Shown here in pieces: positions 46,382 through 59,108 of a DNA stretch of 64,000 nucleotides. The notes under the pieces were generated by a model. The model saw nothing but the letters and a program-made list of their open reading frames with translations, had not been told where the DNA came from and did not search any database. Position 1 is the first letter of the stretch. Each line of letters opens with the position of its first letter. Source of the DNA: Spodoptera frugiperda (taxonomy: Eukaryota > Arthropoda > Insecta > Lepidoptera > Noctuidae); contig NC_064234.1 of the NCBI RefSeq assembly GCF_023101765.2, positions 3,782,001 to 3,846,000 on the forward strand, given 5' to 3'. The translations under genes and the position numbers were made by a program.

Positions 46382-46405
46382 TTTGTGCGAGCAAAGATTA
46401 CTCAG
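46348..46405 (+). other. Candidate first non-coding exon (58 nt)
   Basis: From the predicted start site the sequence runs without an ATG to CTCAG, followed by GTAAAT at 46406, a good 5' splice site. A 58-nt non-coding exon followed by a long intron is common in insect genes with large introns. The gene is unidentified and its coding part is not visible here. Confidence 0.45.
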
Positions 46406-47461
46406 GTAAATTTCAAATATACGGTTTTACTACGACTTTTAAATTTTCTTGCTATGTTTTAGTATACTTGGTATTGCAATCTGTTCGTTGTCTTTTGGGT
46501 ATAATTTATATTGCAACGTGAATGTAAGTTTTCCAAACAATATTATTCATTTGATGTACTAAGTTTGTTGAATTCGGTTAAACTATTCTGTGAGATGTTT
46601 ATTCATAAAACAGCTGATTTAAAAAGTTAAATGTTTTGAGCTAGAAACTTTACATACGTAGTATTTACCCATCAACAATCGATACGATACATATCTACAA
46701 ATATTTGAAACAGCGAGCAATACGAATAATAGAAATCGTAACTTCAAATGATGCAACAAACTGTCAGCTGCGCTTGGAATCGCTTGTATCTGCTTTAAAC
46801 AGGTAGCAGAGATAAGAGCTTACCGTATAGTTTCAGACTACTTGTGTCGCTTTTTGCCCCGAGTGTCATTCGCTATCGGAAATTACAAAGCCCGGCCGAA
46901 GTTTGACTCTTGCATAACGATATCAAGTAGCTCGCTTGAATAAGAACTAAAACAATTCCCTCAGTTAATCTGATCTCCCTTACAATATTTCAAGAACAAA
47001 TCTCATTATAAAGTAATTCATTAAATCTCTGAACATCTTTTCCTACAGCATAGCTCTTTGCATAATTGAATGACTCTAGAGAATAGAGTATTTTTCTCAT
47101 TCTCTTAAAATGTACTACCATTAGTTGGTTTTATGTGAGAAAAAGAAAGATCTTACCTTTCCACAATTAATTATCTAGTCCGTTCTTACAAATGTTGGAA
47201 TATTTAAAAAGTTACTCGGCCTTTACAGGACCACTTTAGATGTTTTCTTCAACAAAAAGAGTGGAAAATGTTTAAGTTTTTCTCTTTTAAAAGCAGACTA
47301 ACGACATGACGGTAATAAGCAGTTTTTACCCGTTGCGTGAAAGTAGGTTACAACGTTGGGTAATTGGGGTGCGCGCGTCCCCGCTTTATGCAAACATAGA
47401 TCTATTCACCTGTTAGTAGTTTTGATTGTTTATGTCAGGTGTTCGTTATGTTTCTTCATTT

Positions 47462-47755
47462 CAATTCGGCAGCCTCTAAGAAGCCACTGCTGACCAAAGG
47501 CCTCTTGTTATCAGGAGAAGGTTTGAGCATTAATCACCACGCTTACTCAATGTGGGTTGGGTATTTCAAATTTATAATTTGAAAATATAAGTCCAGGTTT
47601 CCTCACGATGTTTTACTTCACCGTTTGTCAGAGGTGTCTAAATAATCTTAGAAAGTCCATATAACTCGGAAAAAAGTCAAATTGGTACTTTGCCGTTGGT
47701 AGGTTTCGAATCCGAACTGTCATGAGAAGCGGACGTCACGCCACTACATTTATTA
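47462..47755 (-). repeat. tRNA-headed SINE-like repeat (family I)
   Basis: On the minus strand the head GTAGTGGCGTGACGTCCGC leads to GTTCGGATTCGAAACC, a degenerate pol III B-box. The body contains AGGAAACCTGGACTTATAT and reaches GGCCTTTGGTCAGCAGTGG. I recognise it as a widespread moth repeat. Confidence 0.6.
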
Positions 47756-48242
47756 AATCGTAATATATAGTACAGTTTTAACCTTCTATAGAAAATGTAC
47801 CTTATATTTGTATTAGGTGACTAAACATTTCGTTATCTAAACGACGATTTTTAAAATGCTTATTTAGCCAAATTTCGTCTTTATAAAAGAGAATGCCGTA
47901 ATAATTTACCGAAATTAAAGGTAGCGATAACATCAAACAGGTTTTTTATCATCACGAAAAAAAAACAATTTACAATAAATTACAAGATTAAAATATATTC
48001 GTCGGTAAGGCAAGTAATTAAGCCGCGGTAAGCTTTAAATTTTGTTGCTGTTGGCTTGGAAAAATCAACAGCACAATAGCACATTTTATCTCGTGAAATA
48101 AAAGAACATAAATTGGATGTAAAAGGCGTCTTTCTCGTTACAGCAGTGAATATAAAAAGGTTCGGTCACCTCGCGTTTTATTGTTTTATGCAAATCTGTT
48201 TTTCCTGCTACATATTTCATATTTTAGTGAGGTACGAACGAC

Positions 48243-48449
48243 TGGGACATCTGTGTGCTTGTTCATTTGTTTAAAGCCATGGCGGGTTCAAGGTTGAGTT
48301 TATAAATAGAGTGTGCGAAAATTACATTTATTTGTACCCTGTATGAATGCCTTGTATATTTGTGAATCCTGTGCACTGTATAAACTTGGGGTGGTTGTTG
48401 TTATACTAAATTACCAACAATTCACGGAGGTTGGAGGACGTTTTTATAA
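48243..48449. repeat. Duplicated block Y' (downstream copy)
   Basis: Second copy of Y. It lies 2.08 kb downstream of X'. Confidence 0.85.
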
Positions 48450-48960
48450 TTCCTTCCCACGATTCACTTTTACGAGTCACATTTATGAGTCCTTTACCGA
48501 GTGGTAATAAATCAAAAATCCTTTGTCAGATAATACTAGATAAGTAACAAAAAATAAAAACGTAGATATCTCGCAAATAAATCGGAACATAAATCGGAAA
48601 CAGTTTATCTGTCGATTTTGAACGAGATATCGAGTATCGATTGCTACGAAATTGGCTAGAGTTGGCGCGCACCTCGAAGGATTACGTAAACTCAAGAAAA
48701 ACACGCTCGGGGAAGGAAACCGGTGAAAATAACCGGGTACAGGTGACACGAGCCTTGAAACGACTCGCTAAGTGTTTCCGACGGAAAACTATGAAAAGTG
48801 CTAGGGGAATACCGTCGTACGTGACTTTTGGAATAGGTTTTGAGTAGTCAAAAATTCAATTATAAAAATATGATTAGTTTTGTCTTTTTGAATGTATAGG
48901 ATTTGAAATAGTAACTTCTGGTTTTTGAAAAAAATCTTTTTTATTAAGATACAGCCATAC

Positions 48961-49142
48961 ATGTCGTCGGCTGTATTTCTGAACCGATACGACTTTCAAA
49001 CCTTCAGGAAAAGAGCGTACTCATTTTGAAAAGACCGGCAACGCACCTGTAAGTTCTCTAGTATTGCTGATGCCCAAGGGCGGCGTTGATCGCTTACCAT
49101 CAGGTGACTCGTATGCTTGTTTGCTAGCTATTCCATAAAAAA
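48961..49142 (+). repeat. LINE 3' end with family C tail (copy 2)
   Basis: GTCGTCGGCTGTATTTCTGA, GAACCGATACGAC, AAGACCGGCAACGCACCTGT, GGGCGGCGTTGATCGCTTAC, ending TTCCATAAAAAA. It has the same mosaic structure as 42047-42217. Confidence 0.65.
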
Positions 49143-51814
49143 TATATTTACACGCTTAAACATATTAAGGCATTCAAGTTGATATGTTTCGTGATTCTAG
49201 AACTAAACTCTTTTGTACTAAGAGTCAGAATTGTGTTACTTTGATTCTGGTATTCCAAAGTTTCCTAGAGAAGTTAGTCCCAATTTCCGTCATTGCTAAT
49301 CCAAACAGGTGTTTGACAAAACTTTTGTCAATTTAGTACTTAGTGTAGTTAGCTCACAAAACTTAAATACTGTTCCCACTAAAACGGATTTCGTGTAGTC
49401 AGTGGATCGGAAATCAGCTTCAACAGAATACAAATACTAATTCTCCCCAAACTTGATGTCGTTCAGTCTCATCCACTTTGATGGAAACCCACTTTAAATA
49501 TAATGTATCTCCCTAAATAAGGGCTTTGTTATCCTACGTATGTTTGTATGTTTATGTATCCTTAGAAATGTATGTACATACAAAGGATACCCGACATTAA
49601 ATTATCCCAACAAAGGACGCGAGACGCAACCGCGATGACTCAGTACCAACCTAATTCTTGCTCCAGGGGCCTGTCATAAGCTGCTTTCATCATTCAAATA
49701 GGCCAGGAGTGTGGCACGAGATACGCAGTATTGTTTGTCCACCTCAGTGTTTTATCTGGGCAACAAACAAGAGCTAACTTGATCGTCCGGAGTGAACAAG
49801 TTGTTACGCTGTGGATTTATCTCGAAAACCAATCACTAGGGTAAACATTGTTCCACGCTCCCGTTGTCATGATTCACTTAATACTGATACATTTTCCAAT
49901 AACTCGATTAATGTTTTAGATTTCGCTTTCTATGAATGTTCGTTGTTGTTTTGTTTGCTATTTGTTGAGGATCGCTTTGTGAGAGTTTAGGTAAGCAAGC
50001 AGATGTTTTCTATAGTGTTCCCAGTAGTAATATCTATTGTATTATGGAAGGTTATGGCAAAATTGTAACAATTGTTTTGAAAGAAAGCCAGTTTAGAAAT
50101 TATTACATTCAATACATTCTCTTCTTCAATCTCATATTTCGTGAATGTATTTTTTAAATCTACCACTTTTTCAATATCTGAATACGCTACAAGTTTCTGC
50201 GGAGAATAATCTCGGTTCCGCTGCAATATCACGCTTGGGCGACATTTTTATTTAGTTGAAGGGAGACGGAACGAATATTTTGCTTTAGTTGGTCGCAGTA
50301 CCCAGAATATCGAGTCTGCCTCGTTTAAAAAATATTATGAAAATGTGTTTTTGAAAGGAGACCGTGTGTCGATAGTTATTATAACTTCTTAATTCGACGA
50401 TAATTAATTTTAAATATACATATTATACTTAGTATTATTGTGTTTATAATTTTGTCCCACTTAAACTGTGTAAGACAAAGGCCAATTTGGAGGCCTTTGT
50501 TCAGCAGTGGACGTCTCTCGGCTGATGATGATGATTGTGATGAAACTGTGTAATACTAGTAGACCCCGACCCCGAAAATTTACTTACGCGGAAGAAAATT
50601 TCCTGTGCGTCATTATTTTTTCTCACATAAGAAGGAATATGAACCTTCACTTAAAAATAACACAATTTGTAAATGGTATGAAAAATGTACCTACGTGTAA
50701 TTTGCAAATCCCAAAAAATGCACTAGTATATAGCTTGTGTAACTAACTAGCTTTAATCTAATTACTCTGATAGCGAGTAAAGGCTTGAATCCCGAGAATT
50801 TTTGGCATGAAACCAAATTTTGAAGATATGGCTCCTATTTTAGTTGCAAGGTCATTATTTTTTTTCCTTTGGAATTAATGGTAATAGGGGATAAAAAGAT
50901 AAAAGGTAGAAATAAAGTTATCCCATTGGCCTAAATTCTGATAGCACGCTAAACGCCTATGGCATATTACTGTATCAAAATTGTAGACCACACAGTACAC
51001 TATGGATGCATTTAAGTGATTTGATTTGATATGAACGCGTGCTAAACGCGCGTTAACACGTGTACGGCCTGAATAAAATGTATTTAGTTTTAAAAGCGCG
51101 TTATCAAAACGTGCGCTTGTCGCTTGACATCTGAACTTATTGGAATTAAAAATTAATACATTCATCCTATATATATACATGTTTATACAATATACAATTT
51201 TAAAGAGGTCGTCGATTTTCTTACAAAAGTAAAATCAACAGAATAAAGAAAACGAAGAAAGATTCAAAGTAAAAGGAATCGCGGAAGGAAGGAAGGAAAA
51301 ACAACACAATGAGTGATTCAGACGTTTCCAAGTATTTTGTACTGTTGAAGAGCAACACTTGAATCGGTCTTTTAATTATTTTTACATCACACGGAACTTT
51401 AACGTTGTATCTGACATGTTTTGAATTATTTATTCCAGTCTGTTTTTTATATATATTTTTAAAGGTATGTGTAGGTATTATAATTATGTATTTATTCGTA
51501 CTTGTACTAAAAAAAAAAAACTGGTAAGATAATTAAATAAAATATAAATGTCACAAAAATGTGGGTTAGGTTTTAACATCTTCTAGCCGCTTACATATTG
51601 ACGAAAAATAAAAAGGCTGCTAACGCCCGAATACTGAAATGTACACTGTTCTAAAATATCGTGCTATCTCTGTCATTTTGGTACGTGTTTGTAGAGACAT
51701 ATATTTTCGAGAACATCTTAAAATTGACTTTTGAAAGAGCATCTTAAAATTGAATAGCGTTTGAGTATTCGAACAAAGGCTTCATTTTATTCGTTTACTG
51801 AACAATCTTACTTA
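49143..51814. other. Gene-free interval with a small repeat
   Basis: A family H fragment (minus) is at 50475-50543 (GGCCTTTGTTCAGCAGTGGA, CGGCTGATGATGATGATT). A GC-richer non-repeat patch at 49610-49830 contains TGACTCA (AP-1 type) and forkhead-like AACAAACAA, and could be regulatory. Palindromic GCGTGCTAAACGCGCGTTAA is near 51040. No supported gene. Confidence 0.35.
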
Positions 51815-51992
51815 TATAATGAATGCGAAAGTTTGTGAGTTTATGTGTATGTTTGTTACTCAATCACGTTAAAACGGTTGAAGGGATCGGGATGAAATTT
51901 GAAATACGGGTAGATTTTGGTCTGGAATGATACAACACACGATACTTTTTCAACCCACGGGAAAGCGGGCGAAGCCACTGGCAGAAGCTAGT
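51815..51992 (+). repeat. GCGAAAGTTTGTGAGTTT repeat (family F, copy 1)
   Basis: GCGAAAGTTTGTGAGTTTAT, GAAGGGATCGGGATGAAATT, CCACGGGAAAGCGGGCGAAG, ending GCAGAAGCTAGT. A second copy is at 56961-57129. It is a widespread moth repeat with no ORF. Confidence 0.75.
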
Positions 51993-52462
51993 TACTAATA
52001 AACGTATCATCAGCTAGTTCACAGATATGAGTATTAACTTTTTTTTTATCCCGTTTCCAACTAGGTCGAGGGCAGACCACAGGCCAGCGAGTTTGGGCCG
52101 AAAGCCTGAACGATCCTTAATTGACATTAATTGAATCGGCAGCTTCATGTAATTAGTTGATCTCATTACGGTGAATGGGTGAAGATATAAGTTGTCCAGA
52201 TCGTACTCTAGTTCCTAACGAATAATTTAGATGAGAACATTGAATTTGTGCGTCTTCGTCAATAGAAAACTAGAAACGGAATTAGACTGTTCAGCCTAAA
52301 TGTTCATAATGTTACTATTTAGGCTAGAGAGTAAAATTGACGTTTGTAGTATTATTATAAAAGTCAGTTTTCTGAACCATTGTTAACTCATTATTAAAAG
52401 AACTATACAAATGAAATTATCTCATTAAAATGATTTTATATTGACTTTATTACCTACACACA

Positions 52463-52502
52463 ATTGGGAAAAGTTATTGGATGATTTTCCCCCTTCAAAA
52501 AT
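52463..52502 (+). repeat. Terminal scrap of the LINE-tail family
   Basis: GGGAAAAGTTATTGGATGAT then TTTCCCCCTTCAAAAA matches only the last ~40 bp of the family, as expected of extreme 5' truncation. Confidence 0.6.
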
Positions 52503-53005
52503 GGCTCTACAATATTTTAATTATAAAAATTAACTATTACAATTCAAACATTCGGCTAAACTTACGTTTACAATTAGAAATATTGATCTATAAGTACCTT
52601 ATTTAAATCTCTTAATCAGTATAAGCATATATGTTTATACATATTCTCATATTCTATTATTAGAAGAACAAATCCCACAATGAAAAGCAAGTCAGGTGCA
52701 TCAAATACTTCGAGCAGAAACGTTGGCTCTGTGCCAATATAACGTGATCAATGTCCAAGTACTGCTTAGTTTGCACCCCACTTCCTAGATTTAAGGCCGT
52801 TAGGAGACACTTAGCGAAAAATATGGGTGCTAAGCCTTGAATTTGTTTTAAGAGCTTAGCGCAGTTCGGATTTAGATGTGACTTTATTTGTTCTACCATT
52901 TCCAGGTGTAGTACGTCTTTGGTTTTAGTGTTATAAAAGTTTTGTTTGACGTATAAAGTCTTGGGAGTACTTCAGTGCAGTTTCATTTACGGAGATACCG
53001 TAATC

Positions 53006-53096
53006 GAGCCATGCTTCCATGCCGTCCATGGGCGGCGGCGATTGTTTACCATCAGGTGATCCGTCTGCTCGTATACTGGCTTATTCCATAAAAAAC
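53006..53096 (+). repeat. Family C fragment
   Basis: GAGCCATGCTTCCATG joins directly to CCGTCCATGGGCGGCGGC and CCATCAGGTGATCCGTCTGC, so the middle ~170 bp is deleted. It ends in an A-run. Confidence 0.7.
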
Positions 53097-53659
53097 TTTG
53101 GTAAATTTGTAAAGATATTAAAGACTAGGAGCTACCCTACCACAGAAGAAAACATCCTTTCGATGAAGTTTAAGTCAGCTAGCAGCTCAGCTATTAACAT
53201 GAACTTTTGGTTAAAAACATGTAAAGGGAGGTTCAATAAACTATTGGCTGAACATGACAGGTAACATTGCAAGTCGTATTTGTTCAAAACTTTGATAGTA
53301 TCAGCATTACCTGTGAGTATTACATTGTCTAGTACAGATGTCATTTCGTGACGAAATGTATACTTCGAGTGATATTGGGTTAGGTATACGTGAACAATAG
53401 TTGTAAAACTAACAAGTTTGTATTTACTCTCGCTACCAGTAAGTTTTTATAAAAAGAGTATTGATCTGACCTCATTTTTATAATAAACTCTGAGGATAGT
53501 ACGTCACCGCTATTAAAAGAGATTAACGTTGTTAAACAATATTGATTAGATGTATGTACATGTATACTGAGGTAGAGTAGATTTTCGATTACATTGAATA
53601 ACATGTCCTAATTAACGAAACAAGCTAGTACATAACCTCAAACTTTATTTGTTTGTATG

Positions 53660-53930
53660 ATATAAGCCGGTAAACGAGCAGATCGTAAGCAATCGCCGCC
53701 GCCGCCGCCCTTGGATACCCGAAACACCAGAGGCGTTACAAAATGCGTTGCCGGTCTTTTGGGGGTTAGGAATTTAAGGGTGGTTGGGGAATCGGGGATT
53801 GGGAAGATGGGAAGGCGGGTTGTTGGGCCTCCAGTGACTATTCGCACAACGAAACATAAGCAACGCAAGCGTTGGTTTACGTCTTTTTTTTTGAGGCTGT
53901 GAAGCCGAATCATGGCTCTTCCACATTTGA
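53660..53930 (-). repeat. SINE/LINE-tail repeat family C (minus strand)
   Basis: Near full-length on the minus strand. It has a CGCC-expanded block (53692-53710) in place of GGCGGCGG, GCGTTGCCGGTCTTTTGG, and the head CCGAATCATGGCTCTTCCAC. ORFs on both strands are artefacts. Confidence 0.8.
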
Positions 53931-56900
53931 ACACACCGAACTAATAAAACCTTAGTAGTCAAATTGGCTATTAGTTTAACTTTGCCTGCACCTGGACATC
54001 ATTATCGTCATTTTAATTAGCCCAAAGATATCCATTACTTAAAACTGGCCTCATCCATCGATGAGGTGTTACTGTAGATATGTCATTTAAAAACCAACAT
54101 AATTCATTTAAACATAAAAGCGAATTTAACCTGAAAATTTTATCAGAATTTATTTATTTTTAACCTGTTTGATTTACAGTTGATCAGATTTCAAACTTCG
54201 ACACGTATTCGGTCCACGTATCAGATAATCCTGTCTGTAATCAGTATCGGTTCCAACGATATTATTTTCCCGTTGGTATTATTGTGAAATAAATGTTAAA
54301 TTGGTCAGGTTCACTTGATTATGCATTCTTTGTGTTTCGGTTTCGGGTTATACACTTATATTCATTTGGGAACCCAGTTGTTTAATAATTTGTTGTTTTT
54401 ATGCGGCTGTGGGCGGCTTAACAAACTTGTTTTTCTATTAAATGAAACATTCTCATATTTATTCGTAAAGAAGCAAATTATTTCATAAACAAATTGTTTG
54501 CATACTGTCGCTTGTTTACTCAATCTTCAATAGATTTTAATCAATACACAACGATGTATTTCAACCATTGAAAGCAGCTCAATACAACTATTCCATACCA
54601 ATACACCGGCATCGTTGATCGCGATTCAATTAGTTCATAACAAAGTACTTTAATGAACGAACAGCCACGTAATTGCCTGATGAGAGAACCTTTTTGTATG
54701 CATAACGGAAAATTCTTTCAATCTTGTTATACTAAAATACAGGGGTACTGGAAATTTCGAATCAATTGGGCAGAGGGTAGCAATTGAACGATCGCGATGA
54801 AATTTATTCACGAAAGCGCCCTTTTTCAATAAAGGTTCGCAGACAAACATTTGTAGTGACGTGAAAAAGTATAATTGGCGTGTGTGTGTGTGTTTGTGAT
54901 GTAGGTCCAATGCGTTTTTTATACTGTAGTATTTTATGGCGTATTTTAAGGTATTTTGTATAACGCATCTATACAGACATGTTAAGAGTACTGATAAAAA
55001 TTCAGGCCTAAAAATTATGATCTATAGAAGTAGTGGGTAGATAAAGTTACGTAACAGATACAAAATGTAACAAATCTTCACTTTATTGATAAATTGCTTG
55101 AGTAACGTAGGCGGCAGAAAGGCAAATCCACGCGAGATGGAAATTAATTTTTCCTCAGTTCAGAATACATCAAGAAATACCAACACAATTTGTTACCACA
55201 CGAAACACAATATCCAATTAATTTTGAATATCTATCCTTGCCGAAGGGATGGAAACTTTTGTGTGAAATTACATTTGTGCCTTCAAAGTTAGTATCAAGC
55301 GAACAATTTCTCGTGAAGTCCTGGCTTGGGGCACTTCGCAACTGTCCAAGCACCTTTGTATCCCACTTAAAGCCCTCTGTTCACAATTTAAGACCCTATC
55401 TCATGTTACGCATGTTTCTATTGTATTTCAAACTCATTTTTCACTATTCTGTCTTTAATGTAGGTTTTTGGATACGTCAACACTTAATGTAGACTTTTTG
55501 ATGTTGACAATTGTTTAAATTGATAGAAGGGTATGAAATACCCTTTTCAAATATCCATTTGTATCAAATGTCTTAGTGGTGTCATCGTTGAAGTTTGGAT
55601 GCTAACGTTCCATATCAAATTGTTTTACATGTAAGAACTTAGGAATATCTACTTGTGACGTAATAATAGTATCCTACTACTTACGTCTCACTCATTGTGG
55701 TAGGCAGAGTCAATAAAGCACTCCGTAAAATGACGTTGGTTAAAAGTGTTGGGAAACAAAAAAGCCCACATAAAATAAATACTTAACTCTTAAACAAACA
55801 AAATTTCGACACTAAACATCACATCAATAAAGAATTTGAATCAAACACGATTTGGCTTCACCTAACTTAATCCCTACGTCATTAAAAGTAAAATCCAAGT
55901 TGGAAGGGTTTCCAATTCCCTACTGAACACTCCAACTTTATTTCACTAACTTTACGGTTCGAATATAGATTATCGAATGTCAAAAACTTTTGTATCTCCA
56001 GAATATTCGATAGCACAAGTAGTCAATAACACAACATCAACGTGTTTTACTTTCCGTTTAACATTTTATGAAGTCTACATTAAAATGTTATTCCAATTAT
56101 TTATACTTGTTTCGTAATTTTCCGAATTCCCAGAATACTCAATAGACTTATCTGCATAAGTATGTTGATTTTCATAAGGCAAAAGAACGAAGTAAATAAA
56201 TCTACAATAACAACGTAGGACGAATGTAGCATAAATTAATTTCACGATTTAAATTTCGAATTTATTTACATTAATGGCTGAGAACATAATTTCGGGGTGC
56301 TAATTAGAAACGCCCGTTGGCACTAAGATCGTTCCCTGGGGTACTCCTTCTTATTTATTTACTTCATATCACAATATTAAGTGATTCATGAATATTTATT
56401 TTTAATTATGCTAAATAAAATCACTTATTTTAAAAATGTATACTAAAATAATATTATTTTGTCGGCCTCAGGCAGAAAACTTTATACACCAGTGATAAAA
56501 GCCTTAGTAAATTCTGAGAAATATGTTTGAGTATAGCAAATTAATTTATGAGTTTGCTATTAATTAAAACGTATAATACAAATCCTAATTACCTTGTAGA
56601 ATAACAGTATACGGGTTATCTTTCAGCTAATGACGTAAAACTGGGAATATTAAAGTTAACTGTAATTGTCGGTCGTGTAGCTTCATGCGTAACATCGTAA
56701 AATGTTAGTGGTGGTGTCAATTTGACTCTTCACGCGCTAACTGGGCCATGTAGTCCATTAAGTGCCGTAGGGATCTGTGAATGTGTTAAAAATAGCATAG
56801 GCATTGTTTGGTTTATAGTGGCAGTATATCTATTCTTGGTCTCTTCGAAGTCTATTTTAGAACCTGAAACCAAACCATGTTAAAGGTATAAACTGGAAAG

Positions 56901-56960
56901 TGAAAATGAAGAAAATTTACATAAAGAAATATTGTAAGTTATTATTTAAATTTTACTTAA
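53931..56960. other. Long gene-free interval
   Basis: It contains a short GT microsatellite (about 54878-54896) and a GC-richer patch at 56290-56345 (GGGGTGCTAATTAGAAACGC) that may be conserved. The 100-codon ORF at 55190 has no motif. No repeats of the window's families. Confidence 0.35.
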
Positions 56961-57129
56961 CATTATAAATGCGAAAGTTTGTGAGTTTATGTGTTGTTAC
57001 TCAATCACGTCTACACCGCTGAAGGGATCGGGATGAAATTTGGAACAGGAATAGATTATGGTCTAGAATATTACATTGAATACGTTTTATCTCACGGTAA
57101 AGCAAGCGAAGCCGCTTGCAGAACCTAGT
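56961..57129 (+). repeat. GCGAAAGTTTGTGAGTTT repeat (family F, copy 2)
   Basis: Same order as copy 1 (GAAGGGATCGGGATGAAATT, AGCAAGCGAAGCCGC, GCAGAACCTAGT), slightly more degraded. Confidence 0.75.
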
Positions 57130-57930
57130 ATGTCATAACACAAAGACGATGGTAAAAATGCAAAGGTTATTATTTCATAAACCGATTTACGTTCCACAGC
57201 CGGGCATTGTTTCACGCGATTTGTTGTGTTAATAATTTGGGTAATCCATCAGTACTGGAATTATGTTTACGACATGCAGAGGTACGACAGTACGGTAGAA
57301 AAGCCAGTTCAAGGTCGATTATAAAAAGGTGGTGTACAAAGCAACTGAAATTTAAAACGGCTTCAACTTTTGTAGGTACATTGTTTTTGTCAAAAGCTGT
57401 CTATTTGTGGTCATCATTATAAGTAATCCGATTTACTGTTTTGTTTTTCTACTCAGAAATAATAATAAATTGTCTAATAAAAGGTCCTATATTTTTGTGT
57501 CCATAATCACCTAAGCTTTGGGTCATTATCGACTTTATTATAATGAACTCGCGTTCAGCTGGTAATTGCTGTGTTAAAAAACTCCGAACATATTACGCAA
57601 GCTCGGATGAGAGCTGTAATGGGCTATTTAAAAAGTTTATTGTTTGAGGTACGTGTTGGTAATGACTTGCATGCTTTGCTGGTTCCAATTACTGGCATGT
57701 AGTACTCGCAATCTGTGAGGCTCACGCTTTTTTCGGATTTTTCATTCCACGTTCATTCGGATTCGAATATTTCAACAGTAATGTTTTCGCGTGCCTATTT
57801 ACGTAAATATTACTTCATTTACATAATCCTGACTTTGTTGGTGAGAAACGATATTGAACGGTACCTTCCAATGAACGTCGGTTTTCTCGGAAAAGTTGAA
57901 ATTAAAATGTTGATGTTTCGTTGTTTTGAT

Positions 57931-57967
57931 GGTTAAAAATCTTCATTACTAATGAAGATTTTTAACG
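57931..57967. repeat. 16 bp hairpin with 3-nt loop
   Basis: GTTAAAAATCTTCATT and its exact complement flank ACT. It ends 9 bp before a MITE and may be an earlier insertion or unrelated. Confidence 0.55.
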
Positions 57968-57975
57968 TATTCCGT

Positions 57976-58322
57976 ATTAGGGTGCTTTTCCTCCAAATAT
58001 CAGAGATGTCTATGCTATGTTATAAATGCGTTTGGCTTCTACCAATCATATTCATCCATACACATAGCGTAGCACTAGTGGAAATGTACTTAGCTAAGCT
58101 ATGTTTCTTATATGGTAAGATGCGTGCTATGGATGCGTGCTATGTATGTGTGCTATGGATGACTTCCCTACCATCCATACACCGTGTTCTGGAGCTGTGT
58201 ATCTTACTCACACAGCTACATAGCTTAGTATCAGTGAAAATGGTCACATAGTTTCACAACTTAGCTATTACATCTTCGTAGCATAACTATATAGCACATC
58301 TCTGGTGGAAAATCACCCTTAT
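57976..58322. mobile_element. ~347 bp MITE with imperfect TIRs
   Basis: The left end is ATTAGGGTGCTTTTCCTCCA. The right end, read in reverse, is ATAAGGGTGATTTTCCACCA. Both continue into AGAGATGT after a small gap on the left. The interior has GTGCTATGGATG-type tandem repeats (about 58120-58160). The 99-codon ORF across it is not a gene. Confidence 0.7.
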
Positions 58323-58891
58323 TGTTATAGTCGTATGCCACGTAAAAGAACACGTTTTGTAGACTACGAACTACCCTATTCTTTGGTAAATCTATTTATC
58401 AATATTATGTATAGCCAGTCTGGTAGATTTAACTTAGCGATAAGTCGTCTTCGCATGTTCTATCGCAATTTTTAAGATTAGTATGATGTAAGTACCTTCA
58501 GTACAGTACAATGATGTAGGTTATGTTCTTATATTTACTGGTACTTATTGTACAACAGTCATACTCCCTATATGCCACTCATACGTAACGATACGACCAT
58601 AAGTAGCGTTACACAATCTCGAGTGCTTCACATTCATGTTGCTGGGAACTACTTGGTTTTATTTTAAACTTTGTTCTCAGTTTTTCTCAAAGGACAAATC
58701 TCCGTCCTGAGCGGAATAACATAAGTGCTTAGTACCGTTTCCAACGACATCTGTGTTACGACAATTGTTTGCTATACTGCAAAATGTAACGTTAGCCAGC
58801 TTCTCTCCGTAGACATTTAGACACTTCAGACAAATACTAACTGTATTTTTATGTTCTAAATAAGTCGTACATAGCCTAAAACGGTATGATT

Positions 58892-59108
58892 TTTTATAAT
58901 AACTATCGTGAGACAGAGTAAATTAAATGAAAATTACGGTTTACTCACGTACATTATAGAGAAAAGCTTTACTAGTTTCGAGTCACAGAGGGACTCTTCG
59001 TCATGCAGCAAAAGCTTGCAAAATAAATAGAGCTTTTCGCCATTAATGTACGTACGTAAACCGTGAGTTTTAGTTAATTTTATATGTCTCACAATAGTTA
59101 TTATAAAA
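58892..59108. mobile_element. ~217 bp MITE with long imperfect TIRs
   Basis: TTTTATAATAACTAT (58892-58906) is exactly complementary to 59094-59108. Pairing continues through GTGAGAC, AATTAAATGAAAATTACGG and ACGTACATTA to GAAAAGC with interruptions, giving ~75 bp arms. The non-coding loop contains GAGTCACAGAGGGACTCTTC. Confidence 0.7.

Larger units (their letters stand above)
46161..48242. other. 2.08 kb segment between X' and Y'
   Basis: It contains the candidate promoter and exon and a SINE on the minus strand (47462-47755). Its absence from the upstream X-Y copy makes it either an insertion or a segment deleted from that copy. Short ORFs at 46145 and 46339 overlap the promoter and are not supported. 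Confidence 0.5.

Noticed and set aside
52050..52180. Possible exon after TTTTTTTTATCCCGTTTCCAACTAG
   Set aside because: The acceptor-like tract is good, but no convincing donor follows and the frames soon close.
57952..58251. 99-codon + ORF
   Set aside because: It runs across a MITE and its internal GTGCTATGGATG microrepeats.
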